Position numbers and translations under genes: made by a program | Part shown: positions 24,050 to 35,100 of the stretch, piece after piece | Numbering within the stretch: position 1 is the first letter of the stretch | Layout: each line of letters starts with the position of its first letter | The notes under the pieces: generated by a model | What the model was told of the DNA's origin: nothing | The model's input: the letters and a program-made list of their open reading frames with translations, nothing else | Databases searched by the model: none | Source: Klebsiella huaxiensis | GTDB taxonomy: Bacteria > Pseudomonadota > Gammaproteobacteria > Enterobacterales > Enterobacteriaceae | Direction of reading: 5' to 3' | DNA: 64,000 nucleotides | Assembly: GCF_003261575.2 (NCBI RefSeq) | Contig: NZ_CP036175.1 | Span: forward strand, 2,480,001-2,544,000

Positions 24050-26428
24050 ATGTCCAACAATGGCTCGTCACCGCTGGTGCTTTGGTATAACCAACTCGGC
24101 ATGAATGATGTAGACAGGGTTGGAGGCAAAAATGCCTCCCTGGGTGAAATGATTACGAATCTTTCTGGTATGGGTGTTTCCGTACCGAACGGGTTTGCCA
24201 CCACCGCTGATGCTTTTGATCAGTTCCTGGACCAAAGCGGTGTTAACCAGCGCATTTATGCACTGCTGGATGAAACCGACATTGACGACGTTTCCGCATT
24301 AGCGAAAGCGGGCGCGCAGATCCGTCAATGGATCATTGATACGCCGTTCCAGAGTGAACTGGAAAATGCGATTCGCGATGCCTATACCCAGCTGTCCGCT
24401 GATGACGCTGAGGCTTCTTTTGCCGTTCGCTCCTCCGCGACCGCCGAAGATATGCCGGATGCTTCCTTCGCCGGGCAGCAAGAGACATTCCTCAACGTGC
24501 AGGGCTTTGACGCCGTGCTTGTCGCGGTGAAGCACGTCTTTGCTTCGCTGTTTAACGATCGCGCAATCTCCTACCGCGTGCATCAGGGTTACGATCACCG
24601 CGGCGTGGCGCTCTCCGCCGGGGTGCAGAGAATGGTGCGCTCCGATCTCGCCTCATCCGGCGTGATGTTCTCCATTGATACCGAGTCCGGCTTTGATCAG
24701 GTGGTGTTTATCACCTCCGCCTGGGGACTCGGCGAAATGGTCGTACAGGGCGCGGTGAACCCGGATGAATTCTATGTCCATAAGCCGACGCTGGAAGCGG
24801 GTCGCCCGGCCATTGTGCGTCGCACCATGGGGTCGAAAAAGATCCGCATGATTTACGCCCCGACCCAGGAACACGGGAAACAGGTGCGTATCGAAGATGT
24901 TCCGCAGGCGCAGCGCGACGTTTTCTCGTTAACCGACGAGGAAGTGCAGGAGCTGGCGAAACAAGCGGTGCAGATCGAGAAACACTACAACCGTCCGATG
25001 GATATCGAATGGGCGAAAGATGGCCACACTGGTAAGCTGTTTATCGTACAGGCGCGACCGGAAACCGTGCGTTCGCGCGGCCAGGTGATGGAGCGTTATA
25101 CCCTCCATGCACAGGGGCAGATTGTTTCCGAAGGGCGTGCCATCGGCCACCGTATTGGTGCGGGTCCGGTAAAAGTTATTCACGATATCAGTGAAATGAA
25201 CCGCATTGAGCCCGGTGACGTGCTGGTCACCGACATGACCGACCCGGATTGGGAGCCGATCATGAAGAAAGCGGCGGCGATCGTCACCAACCGAGGCGGG
25301 CGCACTTGTCACGCAGCGATTATCGCGCGTGAGCTGGGGATCCCGGCGGTAGTGGGCTGCGGTGATGCGACCGAACGCATTGAGGAAAACCAGAACGTCA
25401 CTGTTTCCTGTGCGGAAGGCGATACTGGCTACGTCTATGCCGAAATCCTCGACTTCAGCATTAAGAGCTCCAGCGTTGGCGAAATGCCGGATCTGCCGCT
25501 GAAGATCATGATGAACGTCGGCAACCCGGACAGGGCCTTCGACTTCGCCTGCTTGCCGAATGAAGGCGTGGGCCTGGCGCGTCTGGAGTTTATCATCAAC
25601 CGAATGATTGGCGTTCACCCGCGCGCGCTGCTGGAGTTTGACGATCAGGAACCGGCTTTGCAGAACGAAATCCGCGAGCTAATGAAAGGCTACGACTCGC
25701 CGAAAGAGTTCTACGTTGGTCGTCTGACTGAGGGGATCTCGACGCTTGGCGCGGCATTCTTCCCGAAACGAGTGATTGTGCGTCTCTCCGACTTTAAATC
25801 TAACGAATACGCCAACCTGGTCGGCGGCGAGCGTTATGAGCCGGAAGAAGAGAACCCGATGCTGGGCTTCCGTGGAGCCGGTCGTTACGTTTCCGAAAGC
25901 TTCCGCGACTGCTTTGCGCTGGAGTGTGACGCGGTAAAACGCGTTCGTAATGATATGGGCCTGACTAACGTCGAAATCATGGTGCCGTTTGTTCGCACCG
26001 TGGCGCAGGCGAAAGCGGTGGTTGAAGAGCTGGAACGCCAGGGCCTCAAGCGTGGCGAAAATGGCCTGAAGCTGATTATGATGTGTGAAATCCCATCGAA
26101 TGCGCTGCTGGCCGACCAGTTCCTCGAATACTTCGACGGTTTCTCTATCGGTTCCAACGATATGACGCAGCTGGCGCTGGGTCTGGACCGTGACTCCGGC
26201 GTGGTCTCTGAGTTGTTCGATGAGCGTAACGAAGCGGTGAAAGCGCTGCTGTCGATGGCGATTCGCGCGGCGAAGAAGCAGGGCAAATACGTGGGTATCT
26301 GCGGGCAGGGCCCGTCTGACCATGAAGACTTTGCCGCATGGCTGATGGAAGAGGGGATTGATAGCCTGTCCCTGAACCCGGACACCGTGGTGCAAACCTG
26401 GCTTGGCCTGGCTGAACTGAATAAGTAA
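24050..26428 (+). CDS. ppsA: Phosphoenolpyruvate synthase
   Basis: PpsA converts pyruvate, ATP and water to PEP, AMP and Pi for growth on three-carbon acids. The 792 residues equal the E. coli enzyme and start MSNNGSSPLVLWYNQLG. A longer frame from 24005 adds 15 unsupported residues. Domains in order: an N-terminal ATP-grasp-type PEP/pyruvate-binding domain, the swivelling phosphohistidine domain with GGRTCHAAIIARELG (catalytic His, about residue 421, and the Thr that PpsR modifies), and a C-terminal TIM barrel with GSNDMTQLALGLDRDSG and the catalytic cysteine in GICGQGPSD. It is controlled by Cra (site at 23941) and by PpsR. Confidence 0.97.
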   Translation: MSNNGSSPLVLWYNQLGMNDVDRVGGKNASLGEMITNLSGMGVSVPNGFATTADAFDQFLDQSGVNQRIYALLDETDIDDVSALAKAGAQIRQWIIDTPFQSELENAIRDAYTQLSADDAEASFAVRSSATAEDMPDASFAGQQETFLNVQGFDAVLVAVKHVFASLFNDRAISYRVHQGYDHRGVALSAGVQRMVRSDLASSGVMFSIDTESGFDQVVFITSAWGLGEMVVQGAVNPDEFYVHKPTLEAGRPAIVRRTMGSKKIRMIYAPTQEHGKQVRIEDVPQAQRDVFSLTDEEVQELAKQAVQIEKHYNRPMDIEWAKDGHTGKLFIVQARPETVRSRGQVMERYTLHAQGQIVSEGRAIGHRIGAGPVKVIHDISEMNRIEPGDVLVTDMTDPDWEPIMKKAAAIVTNRGGRTCHAAIIARELGIPAVVGCGDATERIEENQNVTVSCAEGDTGYVYAEILDFSIKSSSVGEMPDLPLKIMMNVGNPDRAFDFACLPNEGVGLARLEFIINRMIGVHPRALLEFDDQEPALQNEIRELMKGYDSPKEFYVGRLTEGISTLGAAFFPKRVIVRLSDFKSNEYANLVGGERYEPEEENPMLGFRGAGRYVSESFRDCFALECDAVKRVRNDMGLTNVEIMVPFVRTVAQAKAVVEELERQGLKRGENGLKLIMMCEIPSNALLADQFLEYFDGFSIGSNDMTQLALGLDRDSGVVSELFDERNEAVKALLSMAIRAAKKQGKYVGICGQGPSDHEDFAAWLMEEGIDSLSLNPDTVVQTWLGLAELNK

Positions 26429-26447
26429 ATTTTCGTTAAAATATGTC

Positions 26448-26477
26448 ATCCCCGTCAGTAATGGCGGGGATTTTTTT
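26448..26477 (+). terminator. ppsA terminator
   Basis: The stem ATCCCCG/CGGGGAT is followed by a run of seven T residues. Confidence 0.88.
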
Positions 26478-26602
26478 GTTTTCGTACACCCGCACCGCTT
26501 ATTTGCGCTCAGTCACATAAAACGGAAAAAACAAAATACCGTAATCCGACAGTTAATTTCTACAATTGTCCCTTCTCTGTTTATTACTAATACTGACACA
26601 AC

Positions 26603-26623
26603 GTTATCAAAAATCATGATAAC
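26603..26623 (+). promoter_or_regulatory. Inverted repeat before the glycoside operon, possible operator
   Basis: GTTATCA and TGATAAC form perfect 7-bp arms around a 7-bp centre, 44 bp before the transporter start. The site could bind a dimeric repressor or activator. No regulator gene is nearby, so the protein is unknown. Confidence 0.5.
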
Positions 26624-26666
26624 CACTTCCTGAAATACCTCTTCTATTGTGTACAGGATAATAATA

Positions 26667-28064
26667 ATGACACTTTCCTCGGTACTCACTACAAAAGATA
26701 AAATAGGTTATGGACTTGGCGATATGGCCAGCGCGCTGGTGTGGCAAACGGCCACGCTTTTTTTGGCCTATTTCTACACTGATGTTTTTGGTTTACCTGC
26801 CGCAATCATGGGGACAATGTTTTTGGTCGTCAGGGTTATTGATGCAGTGGTCGATCCCTGTATTGGCGCCCTGGTCGACAGAACTCGTACCCGGCACGGA
26901 CGTTTTCGCCCCTGGCTATTGTGGTTCGCCATTCCGTTTGGCGTGAGTTGTATTATTACTTTCTACGTCCCTGATGTTGGACCAACGGCAAAAATCGTTT
27001 ACGCCTGTGTTACTTACGCTATTTTAAGCTTTATCTATTCGGCGATTAACGTGCCTTATTGCGCCATGCCCGGCGCGTTAACGATGGACCCGCACGAGCG
27101 TCACTCGCTCCAGTCGTGGCGCTTTGCGCTGTCGTTTATTGGCGGGTTGATTGTCACCGTGATTGCGCTGCCGTTGGTTGCCCATCTGGGACAGGGTGAT
27201 GCGCAAAAAGGCTATTTTTATGCCATGAGCCTGATGGGTATCCTCGGCATCGTGCTTTTCTTTAGCTGTTTTTTCCTGACCCGGGAGCGATATACCCCGC
27301 AGGGCGACAGCTCAGGTTCGTTATTAAAAGACCTTAAGCTGTTAGCGGGAAATAGCCAGTGGCGCATCGTTTTTATCTTCAATATTTTATTACTTACCGC
27401 GGTGGTGACGCGCGGCTCGGCAACCATGTATTACGTCAAATATGTGATGCAGCGCCCGGATATGGTCTTCACATTTATCGTTACCGGGATGATTGCGGCG
27501 CTGCTCGGCGCATTATTATCTGCGCGCCTGCTCGGGAAATTTGACCGCGTACGTTCCTATCAGTGGACAATTATTACTTACGTTGTTTTTGCAGCGGCTA
27601 TTTTCTTTATTCCCGCCAATCAATTGTGGTTAATATTGAGCCTCAACGTCATCTTTGGCTTTATACAAAATCTCACCACGCCGCTGCAATGGACTATGTT
27701 CTCTGATGTGGTGGATTACGAAGAACATCGCAGTGGACGACGTCTCGATGGTCTGGTGTTTTCTACCGCGCTATTCGCCATTAAATTCGGTCTCGCGCTT
27801 GGCGGCGCCGTCGTCGGCTGGGTGCTGGGAATGGTGAACTATGCCCCCAATGCGCTCAATCAATCCACCACGGTGTTAAACACCATCAATGCGCTTTTCA
27901 CTCTGGTGCCATCGGTACTGTTTATCGCCATGGCGCTTCTGCTGATGCTCTACAAACTCAACAGCCGTACGGCAGACAGCATCGCCCGTGAACTGGCCCA
28001 TAAACGTGAAGCGCGCGCGCAAGAAACAGCGCAGCCGACGCTGAATTCAGCCCTACAGGAGTAA
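26667..28064 (+). CDS. GPH-family glycoside/pentoside:cation symporter
   Basis: The 465-residue membrane protein has about 12 hydrophobic segments and belongs to the glycoside-pentoside-hexuronide (MelB, XynP, YicJ) symporter family. The signatures are KIGYGLGDMASALVW at the N-terminus, VDPCIGALVDRTRTRHGRFR in the first cytoplasmic loop, and DVVDYEEHRSGRR later. The first visible start at 26649 adds six residues; the ATG at 26667 follows ACAGGAT and fits the family better. The GH3 glycosidase gene starts 4 bp after its stop, so the pair imports and cleaves a glycoside, probably a beta-glucoside or beta-xyloside. The operon is absent between ppsA and rprA in E. coli K-12. Confidence 0.9.
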   Translation: MTLSSVLTTKDKIGYGLGDMASALVWQTATLFLAYFYTDVFGLPAAIMGTMFLVVRVIDAVVDPCIGALVDRTRTRHGRFRPWLLWFAIPFGVSCIITFYVPDVGPTAKIVYACVTYAILSFIYSAINVPYCAMPGALTMDPHERHSLQSWRFALSFIGGLIVTVIALPLVAHLGQGDAQKGYFYAMSLMGILGIVLFFSCFFLTRERYTPQGDSSGSLLKDLKLLAGNSQWRIVFIFNILLLTAVVTRGSATMYYVKYVMQRPDMVFTFIVTGMIAALLGALLSARLLGKFDRVRSYQWTIITYVVFAAAIFFIPANQLWLILSLNVIFGFIQNLTTPLQWTMFSDVVDYEEHRSGRRLDGLVFSTALFAIKFGLALGGAVVGWVLGMVNYAPNALNQSTTVLNTINALFTLVPSVLFIAMALLLMLYKLNSRTADSIARELAHKREARAQETAQPTLNSALQE

Positions 28065-28068
28065 TAAC

Positions 28069-30438
28069 ATGACTGTGATTTATAAGGATGCTCATCGCTC
28101 TATCGCGGAACGCGTTGCGGATTTATTGTCGCGAATGACGACCGAAGAAAAATTTGCTCAGATGCACGCATACTGGCTGGTGTTGGCGGAAAATGGTGAG
28201 CACCGTGAGCGCAGCGATATGAGCGATGAATTCGCAGGCGTCAGTGAGCAGACTTCATTGGCGGAAAGGCTGAAACTTGGCATCGGGCAAATCACTCGTC
28301 CCTTGGGGACACATATTGTGGATGCGCAGAGTGGCGTACGGGCGGCGAATCGCCTGCAAAAAATGCTGATCGAAGAGACCCGGCTGGGCATTCCGGCACT
28401 GTTTCATGAAGAGTGTCTGGTTGGGCTGCTGTGCAAAGATGCGACGCTGTTTCCTTCATCGCTAAACTACGGTTCAACCTGGGACCCTGAGTTAGTCGAG
28501 CGTGTGGCGCGGGAAATTGGCGCTGAAGCCCGTTCGATCGGCTGTAAACAGGGGCTGGCTCCGGTGCTGGACGTCTCTCGCGATGTGCGCTGGGGGCGAA
28601 CCGAAGAGACCTTTGGCGAAGATCCGTGGCTGGTTGGGGTCATGGCCTGCGCCTACGTCAATGGCTTACAAAGTGAAAAACGAGATCTGCTGGCGACGCT
28701 CAAACATTACGTCGGGCACTCGTTTAGCGAGGGCGCGCGCAACCATGCTCCGGTACACCTTGGTTTTTGCGAACTTAACGATATCTTCCTTCTACCGTTC
28801 GAGATGGCGGTGAAGCTGGCCAATGCCGGTTCGGTGATGCCAGCCTATCACGATATCGATAACCAGCCGGGCCACAGCGATAGCTTCCTGCTGACCACCG
28901 TTCTGCGCGAGCAGTGGGGCTTTGACGGTATTATCGTTGCCGACTACGGCGGCGTCAGTCTGCTGCATCAGCATCACGGTATCTCACACGATGCAGCGGA
29001 GTCCGCAGCGCTGGCATTCAATGCCGGTCTTGATGTGGAATTGCCGAAAGATGATTGCGCACGCCACCTGTGCGAGGCGCTGGATCGTGGATTAATCACT
29101 ATGGCGAAAATTGATGAGATTGTCGCCCGCACTCTGACCGAGAAATTCCGCCTTGGGCTATTTGAACACCCCTATACTGACGTGACGGGTATTGTACTGC
29201 AATCGACAAGCGCCCGTCAGGCGGCGCGCGATGTTGCTACACGCTCGCTGACGCTACTGGAAAACCGGGGCGCGATACCATTGTCGGGTAAGCCGAAGGT
29301 GGCGGTCGTGGGGCCTACCGCCGACGATCCTCTGGCGCTGCTGAGCGGTTACAGCTTCCCGGTACACCTGATCATCAGCGATATAGTGGATGAGGTCTCG
29401 CAGGTGACTACGCCGCTAAACGCCCTGCGGCAGTATCTTGGCGAGGATCAGGTCAGCTACGCTAAGGGCTGTCATATTATTGAACATCGGATGGCCGGTG
29501 CGCCGGTATTCCCTGGCGATAGCGGCGGCAAACCGATGCAGCAATCACCGGTCTCGCTGGACGTCAGCCTGATCCCAGATGCGGTAAGCGCCGCCCGGGA
29601 AAGTGATGTCGTCGTGGCCTGCGTGGGTGACCTGGCGGGTCTGTTCCAGAGTGGCACAGTGGGTGAAGGTTCCGATACCGACAGCCTGAATCTGCCGGGC
29701 GTTCAGCAGCAACTCCTTGAAGCGCTGGTCGGCACCGGTAAACCCGTTATTGTGGTGATGACCGGCGGGCGACCTTATAACCTACAGGGCCTGGAAGACA
29801 GCATCGCTGGTTTGCTTATGGCATGGGCACCTGGTCAGGAAGGTGGCTGGGCGATTGCCGATGTATTAACCGGTCGCGCCGAACCGCAGGGACGCTTAGT
29901 GGTCAGCGTACCGAAAAGCGCCGGTGCGATGCCCTATTACTACAACCATAAGCTGAAAAGCGGCGGTACGCCGTTTGCGTTTCACTTTGGCTCACGTTAC
30001 CCGTTCGGCTACGGGCAAAGCTGGACGACGTTCGATTACGCCGAACCACATTTGCTGGCGCAGGAGGTTAACGTGGAGGGTGAAATCGCCGTGCAGGTTG
30101 CCGTGCGCAACTGCGGAGAACGCCGCGGTAGCGAGGTGGTTCAGCTCTACGTTCGCGATAAAGTCGCCTCGATGGTGCGCCCGCTCCAGGAGCTAAAAGC
30201 CTTCCAGCGAGTGACGCTCGATCCTGGCGAAACGGCAACGCTGAGATTCTATTTGCCGGTAGATATGCTCAACTTCACCCGTCGTGACGGTCAGCGAATT
30301 GTCGAACCGGGAGAGTTTGAACTGCAGATTGGTGCATCCTCCACAGACATTCGCGGGACGGCAACCGTAACGGTGAATGGTGAGGTTCACGAGCTACCAC
30401 GGGACTGGCGCATGATGAGCCGTTGCGAAGTGAGCTGA
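28069..30438 (+). CDS. GH3 beta-glycosidase (beta-glucosidase/beta-xylosidase type)
   Basis: The 789-residue enzyme belongs to glycoside hydrolase family 3. The N-terminal TIM barrel carries the nucleophile Asp292 in GIIVADYGGV, plus LKHYVGHS and RDVRWGRTEETFGEDPWL. A second alpha/beta sandwich follows from about residue 390 (TRSLTLLENRGAIPL) with the usual acid/base loop region. A fibronectin-III-like domain ends it (VRNCGERRGSEVVQLYVRD, near residue 700). No signal peptide is present, so it acts in the cytoplasm on the sugar brought in by the GPH symporter. GH3 covers glucosidases, xylosidases and arabinosidases, so the substrate is not settled. The stop codon touches the rprA terminator. 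Confidence 0.93.
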   Translation: MTVIYKDAHRSIAERVADLLSRMTTEEKFAQMHAYWLVLAENGEHRERSDMSDEFAGVSEQTSLAERLKLGIGQITRPLGTHIVDAQSGVRAANRLQKMLIEETRLGIPALFHEECLVGLLCKDATLFPSSLNYGSTWDPELVERVAREIGAEARSIGCKQGLAPVLDVSRDVRWGRTEETFGEDPWLVGVMACAYVNGLQSEKRDLLATLKHYVGHSFSEGARNHAPVHLGFCELNDIFLLPFEMAVKLANAGSVMPAYHDIDNQPGHSDSFLLTTVLREQWGFDGIIVADYGGVSLLHQHHGISHDAAESAALAFNAGLDVELPKDDCARHLCEALDRGLITMAKIDEIVARTLTEKFRLGLFEHPYTDVTGIVLQSTSARQAARDVATRSLTLLENRGAIPLSGKPKVAVVGPTADDPLALLSGYSFPVHLIISDIVDEVSQVTTPLNALRQYLGEDQVSYAKGCHIIEHRMAGAPVFPGDSGGKPMQQSPVSLDVSLIPDAVSAARESDVVVACVGDLAGLFQSGTVGEGSDTDSLNLPGVQQQLLEALVGTGKPVIVVMTGGRPYNLQGLEDSIAGLLMAWAPGQEGGWAIADVLTGRAEPQGRLVVSVPKSAGAMPYYYNHKLKSGGTPFAFHFGSRYPFGYGQSWTTFDYAEPHLLAQEVNVEGEIAVQVAVRNCGERRGSEVVQLYVRDKVASMVRPLQELKAFQRVTLDPGETATLRFYLPVDMLNFTRRDGQRIVEPGEFELQIGASSTDIRGTATVTVNGEVHELPRDWRMMSRCEVS

Positions 30439-30439
30439 C

Positions 30440-30545
30440 AAAAAAATGCCCATCGTGGGAGATGGGCAAAGACTACACACAGCAATTCGTTGTTTCACTC
30501 AGGGGATTTCCATGCTTATAAATCAATGTGTTGATTCATAACCGT
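30440..30545 (-). ncRNA. rprA: RprA small RNA
   Basis: Read on the minus strand from 30545, the sequence ACGGTTATGAATCAAC..., then GCATGGAAATCCCCTGAGTG, then the GCCCATCTCCCACGATGGGC terminator hairpin and a T-run, matches E. coli RprA (105 nt) almost base for base. RprA, made under RcsB control, pairs with the rpoS leader and activates its translation through Hfq. It lies next to ydiK, as in E. coli. The terminator ends two bases from the stop codon of the convergent GH3 gene. About 230 bases between 30546 and ydiK hold its promoter; a GAGGAATCCGA stretch there could be the RcsB box. Confidence 0.93.
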
Positions 30546-30778
30546 GAGCTAATAGTAGGCATAGAGATTTTTTGCGTCGATCGGATTCCTCTCAATAGTT
30601 AAATTGAGGTAAAGAATCTGCGAAGTAAATGTGGGAAATAGTTTGAGGAAAGGGGATTGTTGTGTGCGATGCATCAGTTTTATTTAAGTTTAAGTGGCAT
30701 TGCCGGGCAAGGCGTTAGCTGCCGCCCGGCAAAAATACGAGCACAGTATTTAAAGGTGAGTTTCCCCGCCTTTTCACT

Positions 30779-31900
30779 CTATTTATCCAGAGGGGCTCGC
30801 GTATTCAGCTCGCTGAGCTCTTCCAGCACCAGGTCAGGATCTTTCGGCGGCAGTGGCGCTTCGTTGACCCACGCATCGTACAGACGCCAGGAGACGGCCA
30901 GCAGCACCGGGCCGATAAACAGACCAATCATGCCGAAAGCCACCAGGCCGCCGATTACGCCGGAAAGGATCAGAATCATCGGCAGGTCTGCGCCCATCCG
31001 AATCAGCATTGGGCGAATAAAGTTATCCATCGTGCCCACCACACAGCTCCACACCAATAGTACGGTGCCCCAGGTGGTATCCCCGGTCCAGTACAGCCAG
31101 ATAATTGACGGCACCAGAACCAGCAACGGCCCCAGTTGTACCAGACAAGTAAAAATCATCACCACGGTGAGCAGCGCGGCGTAGGGCACGCCGCTGATGG
31201 CAAGACCGATACCGCCCAGTACCGCCTGTACCAGCGCAGTCACCACCACTCCCAGCGCGACGGCGCGAATCGCCTGACCGGCGAGAATCACTGCCGCATC
31301 GCCGCGTTTTGCCGCCAGACGAGTTGCAAAGTGGCGGAATCCATAGGCCACCTGTTCGCCGCGCCAGTACAGCAGGGCGCTAAACAGCAGCATCAGGCCG
31401 CAATAAACCAACAGCTTGCCGATATGCGCCGCCTGGCCGACAAACCAGGTAGTGGTGGTGCCAAGGTAGGGGCGAATTTTGGTCATAATTGCCGTTCCCC
31501 CCATCTCCAGCAAATTATGCCAGCCGGTATACAGCTTATCGCCAATCAGCGGAATACTGTTCAGCCACGCCAGATCGGGCGGGGTAAAGTTGCCGCTGGT
31601 GACCACTTTAATAAGCGGCGCGCTGTTATCCACCAGGCTGTTGACCAGCAGTGCGATAGGGATAACGAACAGTAAAAAGAGCAGCAGAGTCATGACCAGC
31701 ACGGCCAGAGAGCGTTTGCCAAAAAGCAGGCGCTGCAGGCGCAAAAGTACTGGCCAGGTGGCGATAACCACAGTGCCGGCCCAGGCAAATGACAGGATAA
31801 ATGGCTGCACAACCCACAGGCAGGAAATAATAATCAGGGACAAAAACAGCACCGACAGCAGAACTTGCGGTATGTCCCGGGGCTGATTGGGGCTAATCAT
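30779..31900 (-). CDS. ydiK: YdiK, AI-2E-family membrane protein
   Basis: The 373-residue protein (E. coli 370) has about eight hydrophobic segments in the pattern of the AI-2 exporter (AI-2E/YdiK, UPF0118) family, with the central stretch FATRLAAKRGDAAVILAGQAIRAVALGVV and the long C-terminal helices LILSGVIGGLVAFGMIGLFIGPVLLAV. In E. coli its function is not firmly known; transport of a small molecule is the family inference. It is divergent from ydiJ over about 200 bp and keeps the E. coli neighbours rprA and ydiJ. Confidence 0.92.
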   Translation of the reverse strand: MISPNQPRDIPQVLLSVLFLSLIIISCLWVVQPFILSFAWAGTVVIATWPVLLRLQRLLFGKRSLAVLVMTLLLFLLFVIPIALLVNSLVDNSAPLIKVVTSGNFTPPDLAWLNSIPLIGDKLYTGWHNLLEMGGTAIMTKIRPYLGTTTTWFVGQAAHIGKLLVYCGLMLLFSALLYWRGEQVAYGFRHFATRLAAKRGDAAVILAGQAIRAVALGVVVTALVQAVLGGIGLAISGVPYAALLTVVMIFTCLVQLGPLLVLVPSIIWLYWTGDTTWGTVLLVWSCVVGTMDNFIRPMLIRMGADLPMILILSGVIGGLVAFGMIGLFIGPVLLAVSWRLYDAWVNEAPLPPKDPDLVLEELSELNTRAPLDK

Positions 31901-32103
31901 AGTGAAATTTTACCTTTGCAGTCGCGTCAAAAGGCTGACGCAGCGTAATTCCATATACTGATAATAATATCAATAAGTTCGCGCGCCTGATTTTGCACTT
32001 AATTCTGGCGGGCGCATATGAAAAAAATGTGATAAAAAGTTGAGTGCACAACGCAAACGTTTAATCACTTACAACACAACATAGTCAGGCAGGGTCGAGC
32101 GTC

Positions 32104-35100
32104 ATGATCCCACAAATTTCTCAAGCGCCAGGTGTCGTTCAACTGGTGCTGAATTTTTTGCAGGTACTGGAGCAACAAGGTTTTACCGGTGATACCGCCA
32201 CAAGTTATGCCGACAGGCTAACAATGGCGACTGATAACAGTGTATATCAACTGTTGCCGGATGCGATTTTATTCCCCCGTTCCACGGCAGACGTTGCGCT
32301 GCTGGCAAGAGTGGCGGCGGAAGAGCGTTTTAAAACGCTGATCTTTACGCCACGCGGCGGCGGCACCGGCACTAACGGGCAGGCGCTAAACGCGGGCATC
32401 ATCGTCGATATGTCCCGCTACATGAACCGCATTATTGAAATCAATCCTGAAGAGGGTTGGGTGCGTGTGGAAGCCGGGGTCATTAAAGACCAACTTAATC
32501 AATATCTTAAACCCTACGGCTACTTTTTTGCGCCGGAACTGTCGACCAGCAATCGCGCGACGCTTGGCGGGATGATCAATACCGATGCCTCCGGGCAGGG
32601 CTCGCTGGTCTATGGCAAAACCTCTGATCACGTTCTCGGCGTGCGTTCGGTGCTGATCGGCGGTGATATTCTTGATACCCAGCAGATTCCCGTGACGCTG
32701 GCGGAAACCCTGAGCGCTGAACAGTCGGCAATCGGGCGTATTTACCGTACGGTTTATCAGCGCTGTAAAGCGCAGCGGCAGCTGGTTATCGATAAATTTC
32801 CCAAACTTAACCGATTCCTGACGGGCTACGATTTGCGCCACGTCTTTAATGACGAGATGAGCGAATTCGATCTGACCCGCATTCTGACGGGTTCAGAAGG
32901 GACGCTGGCGTTTATCACCGAGGCGCGGCTGGATATCACCCGTCTGCCGAAAGTGCGTCGTCTGGTTAATATTAAATACGATTCGTTTAACTCAGCGCTG
33001 CGCAACGCGCCGTTTATGGTTGAGGCGAAGGCGCTGTCGGTGGAAACCGTCGACTCGAAAGTGCTCAATCTGGCGCGGGAAGATATTGTCTGGCACTCGG
33101 TTAGCGAACTGATCACTGATGTCCCGGATAAAGAGATGCTGGGATTGAATATCGTCGAATTTGCCGGTGATGACGCCGAGATGATTGACCGCCAGGTGAC
33201 GACGTTATGTCAGCGTCTGGATGAGCTGATCTCGCGCAACGAAGCGGGCGTCATCGGCTGGCAGGTTTGTAATGAACTCGACGGCGTGGAGCGCATCTAT
33301 GCGATGCGTAAAAAAGCGGTTGGGCTGCTGGGGAACGCCAAAGGGGCGGCCAAACCGATACCTTTTGCCGAAGATACCTGCGTGCCGCCGGAACATCTGG
33401 CAGACTATATTGTTGAATTCCGCGCGCTGCTTGACGGCCATGGCCTGAGCTACGGCATGTTTGGCCACGTCGATGCTGGCGTGCTGCACGTGCGCCCGGC
33501 GCTGGATATGTGCGACCCGCAGCAAGAGATGCTGATGAAGCGCATCTCTGACGAGGTGGTGGCGTTAACCGCCAAGTACGGCGGCCTGCTGTGGGGGGAA
33601 CACGGCAAGGGATTCCGCGCCGAGTACAGCCCGGCATTCTTTGGGGAAGAGCTGTTTAGCGAATTGCGCAAGATTAAAGCCGCGTTTGACCCGGACAACC
33701 GCCTGAACCCCGGGAAAATCTGTCCACCCGAGGGCGTTGATGCGCCAATGATGAAAGTGGACGCGGTTAAACGCGGGACTTTCGACAGGCAGATCCCTAT
33801 TGCGGTGCGCAGCTCATGGCGCGGTGCGATGGAGTGCAACGGCAACGGCCTGTGCTTCAACTTCGATGCCAAAAGTCCGATGTGTCCTTCGATGAAGGTC
33901 AGCAACCACCGTATCCATTCGCCAAAAGGTCGGGCGACGCTGGTGCGCGAATGGCTACGTCTGCTGGCGGATCGTGGTATCGATCCTAACCAGTTGGAAA
34001 ACGATCTGCCGGAAAAACGTGCCAGCCTGCGAACCCTGGTCGAACGCACCCGTAATAGCTGGCATGCGCGCAAAGGAGAGTACGATTTCTCGCATGAGGT
34101 TAAAGAGGCAATGTCCGGCTGTCTGGCCTGTAAAGCCTGCTCGACCCAGTGTCCGATAAAAATCGACGTCCCGGAGTTCCGTTCGCGCTTCCTGCAGCTC
34201 TATCACAGCCGCTACCTGCGCCCGGTTCGCGATCATCTGGTGGCAACCGTTGAATCCTATGCGCCGCTGATGGCGCATGCGCCGAAGATCTTCAACTTCT
34301 TTATTAACCAGCCGTGGATACGCAAGCTGTCGGAAAAGCATATCGGCATGGTGGATTTACCGCTGCTCTCGACGCCCTCGCTGAAACAGCAGATGGTCGG
34401 ACATCGCTCGGTAAATACCACTCTGGAACAGCTGGAAGGACTGAGCGCTGAGCAGAAAGCAAAAATGGTGCTGGTGGTCCAGGATCCGTTTACCAGTTAT
34501 TACGATGCGCAGGTGGTGGCCGATTTTGTCCGTCTGGTCGAAAAGGTCGGTTATCAGCCGGTACTTCTGCCGTTCTCGCCAAACGGCAAGGCGCAGCATA
34601 TTAAGGGTTTCCTGACGCGCTTCGCGCGCACCGCGCAGAAAACTGCCGATTTCCTCAACCGCGTGGCTCAGCTAGGCATGCCAATGGTCGGTGTCGATCC
34701 GGCGCTGGTGCTCTGCTATCGCGATGAATACAACCAGGTGCTGGGCGATAAACGCGGTGATTTTCGTGTGATGCTGGTGCATGAGTGGCTGCCGCAGGCG
34801 CTGTCGGCGACAGCCGTGCAGGATCAGGGCGGCGAGTCGTGGTATCTGTTTGGCCACTGTACCGAGGTGACGGCGCTTCCCGCGTCGACCAAACAGTGGG
34901 CGGATATTTTCGCGCGCTTCGGTGCGAAGCTGGAAAACGTTAATGTAGGCTGCTGCGGCATGGCCGGGACTTACGGCCATGAAGTGAAGAATCACGCCAA
35001 CTCGCTGGCCATCTACGCGCTTTCATGGCAGCAGGCAATGCAGCGTCTACCGCGTAACCGCTGTCTGGTTACCGGCTATTCGTGCCGTAGCCAGGTGAAG

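Noticed and set aside
26446..26666. Possible gene between ppsA and the GPH symporter
   Set aside because: Only a terminator and an inverted repeat are visible; no frame with a ribosome site.
30657..31184. 175-codon + strand frame over the ydiK end
   Set aside because: Mostly opposite ydiK; low-complexity residue content typical of a shadow.
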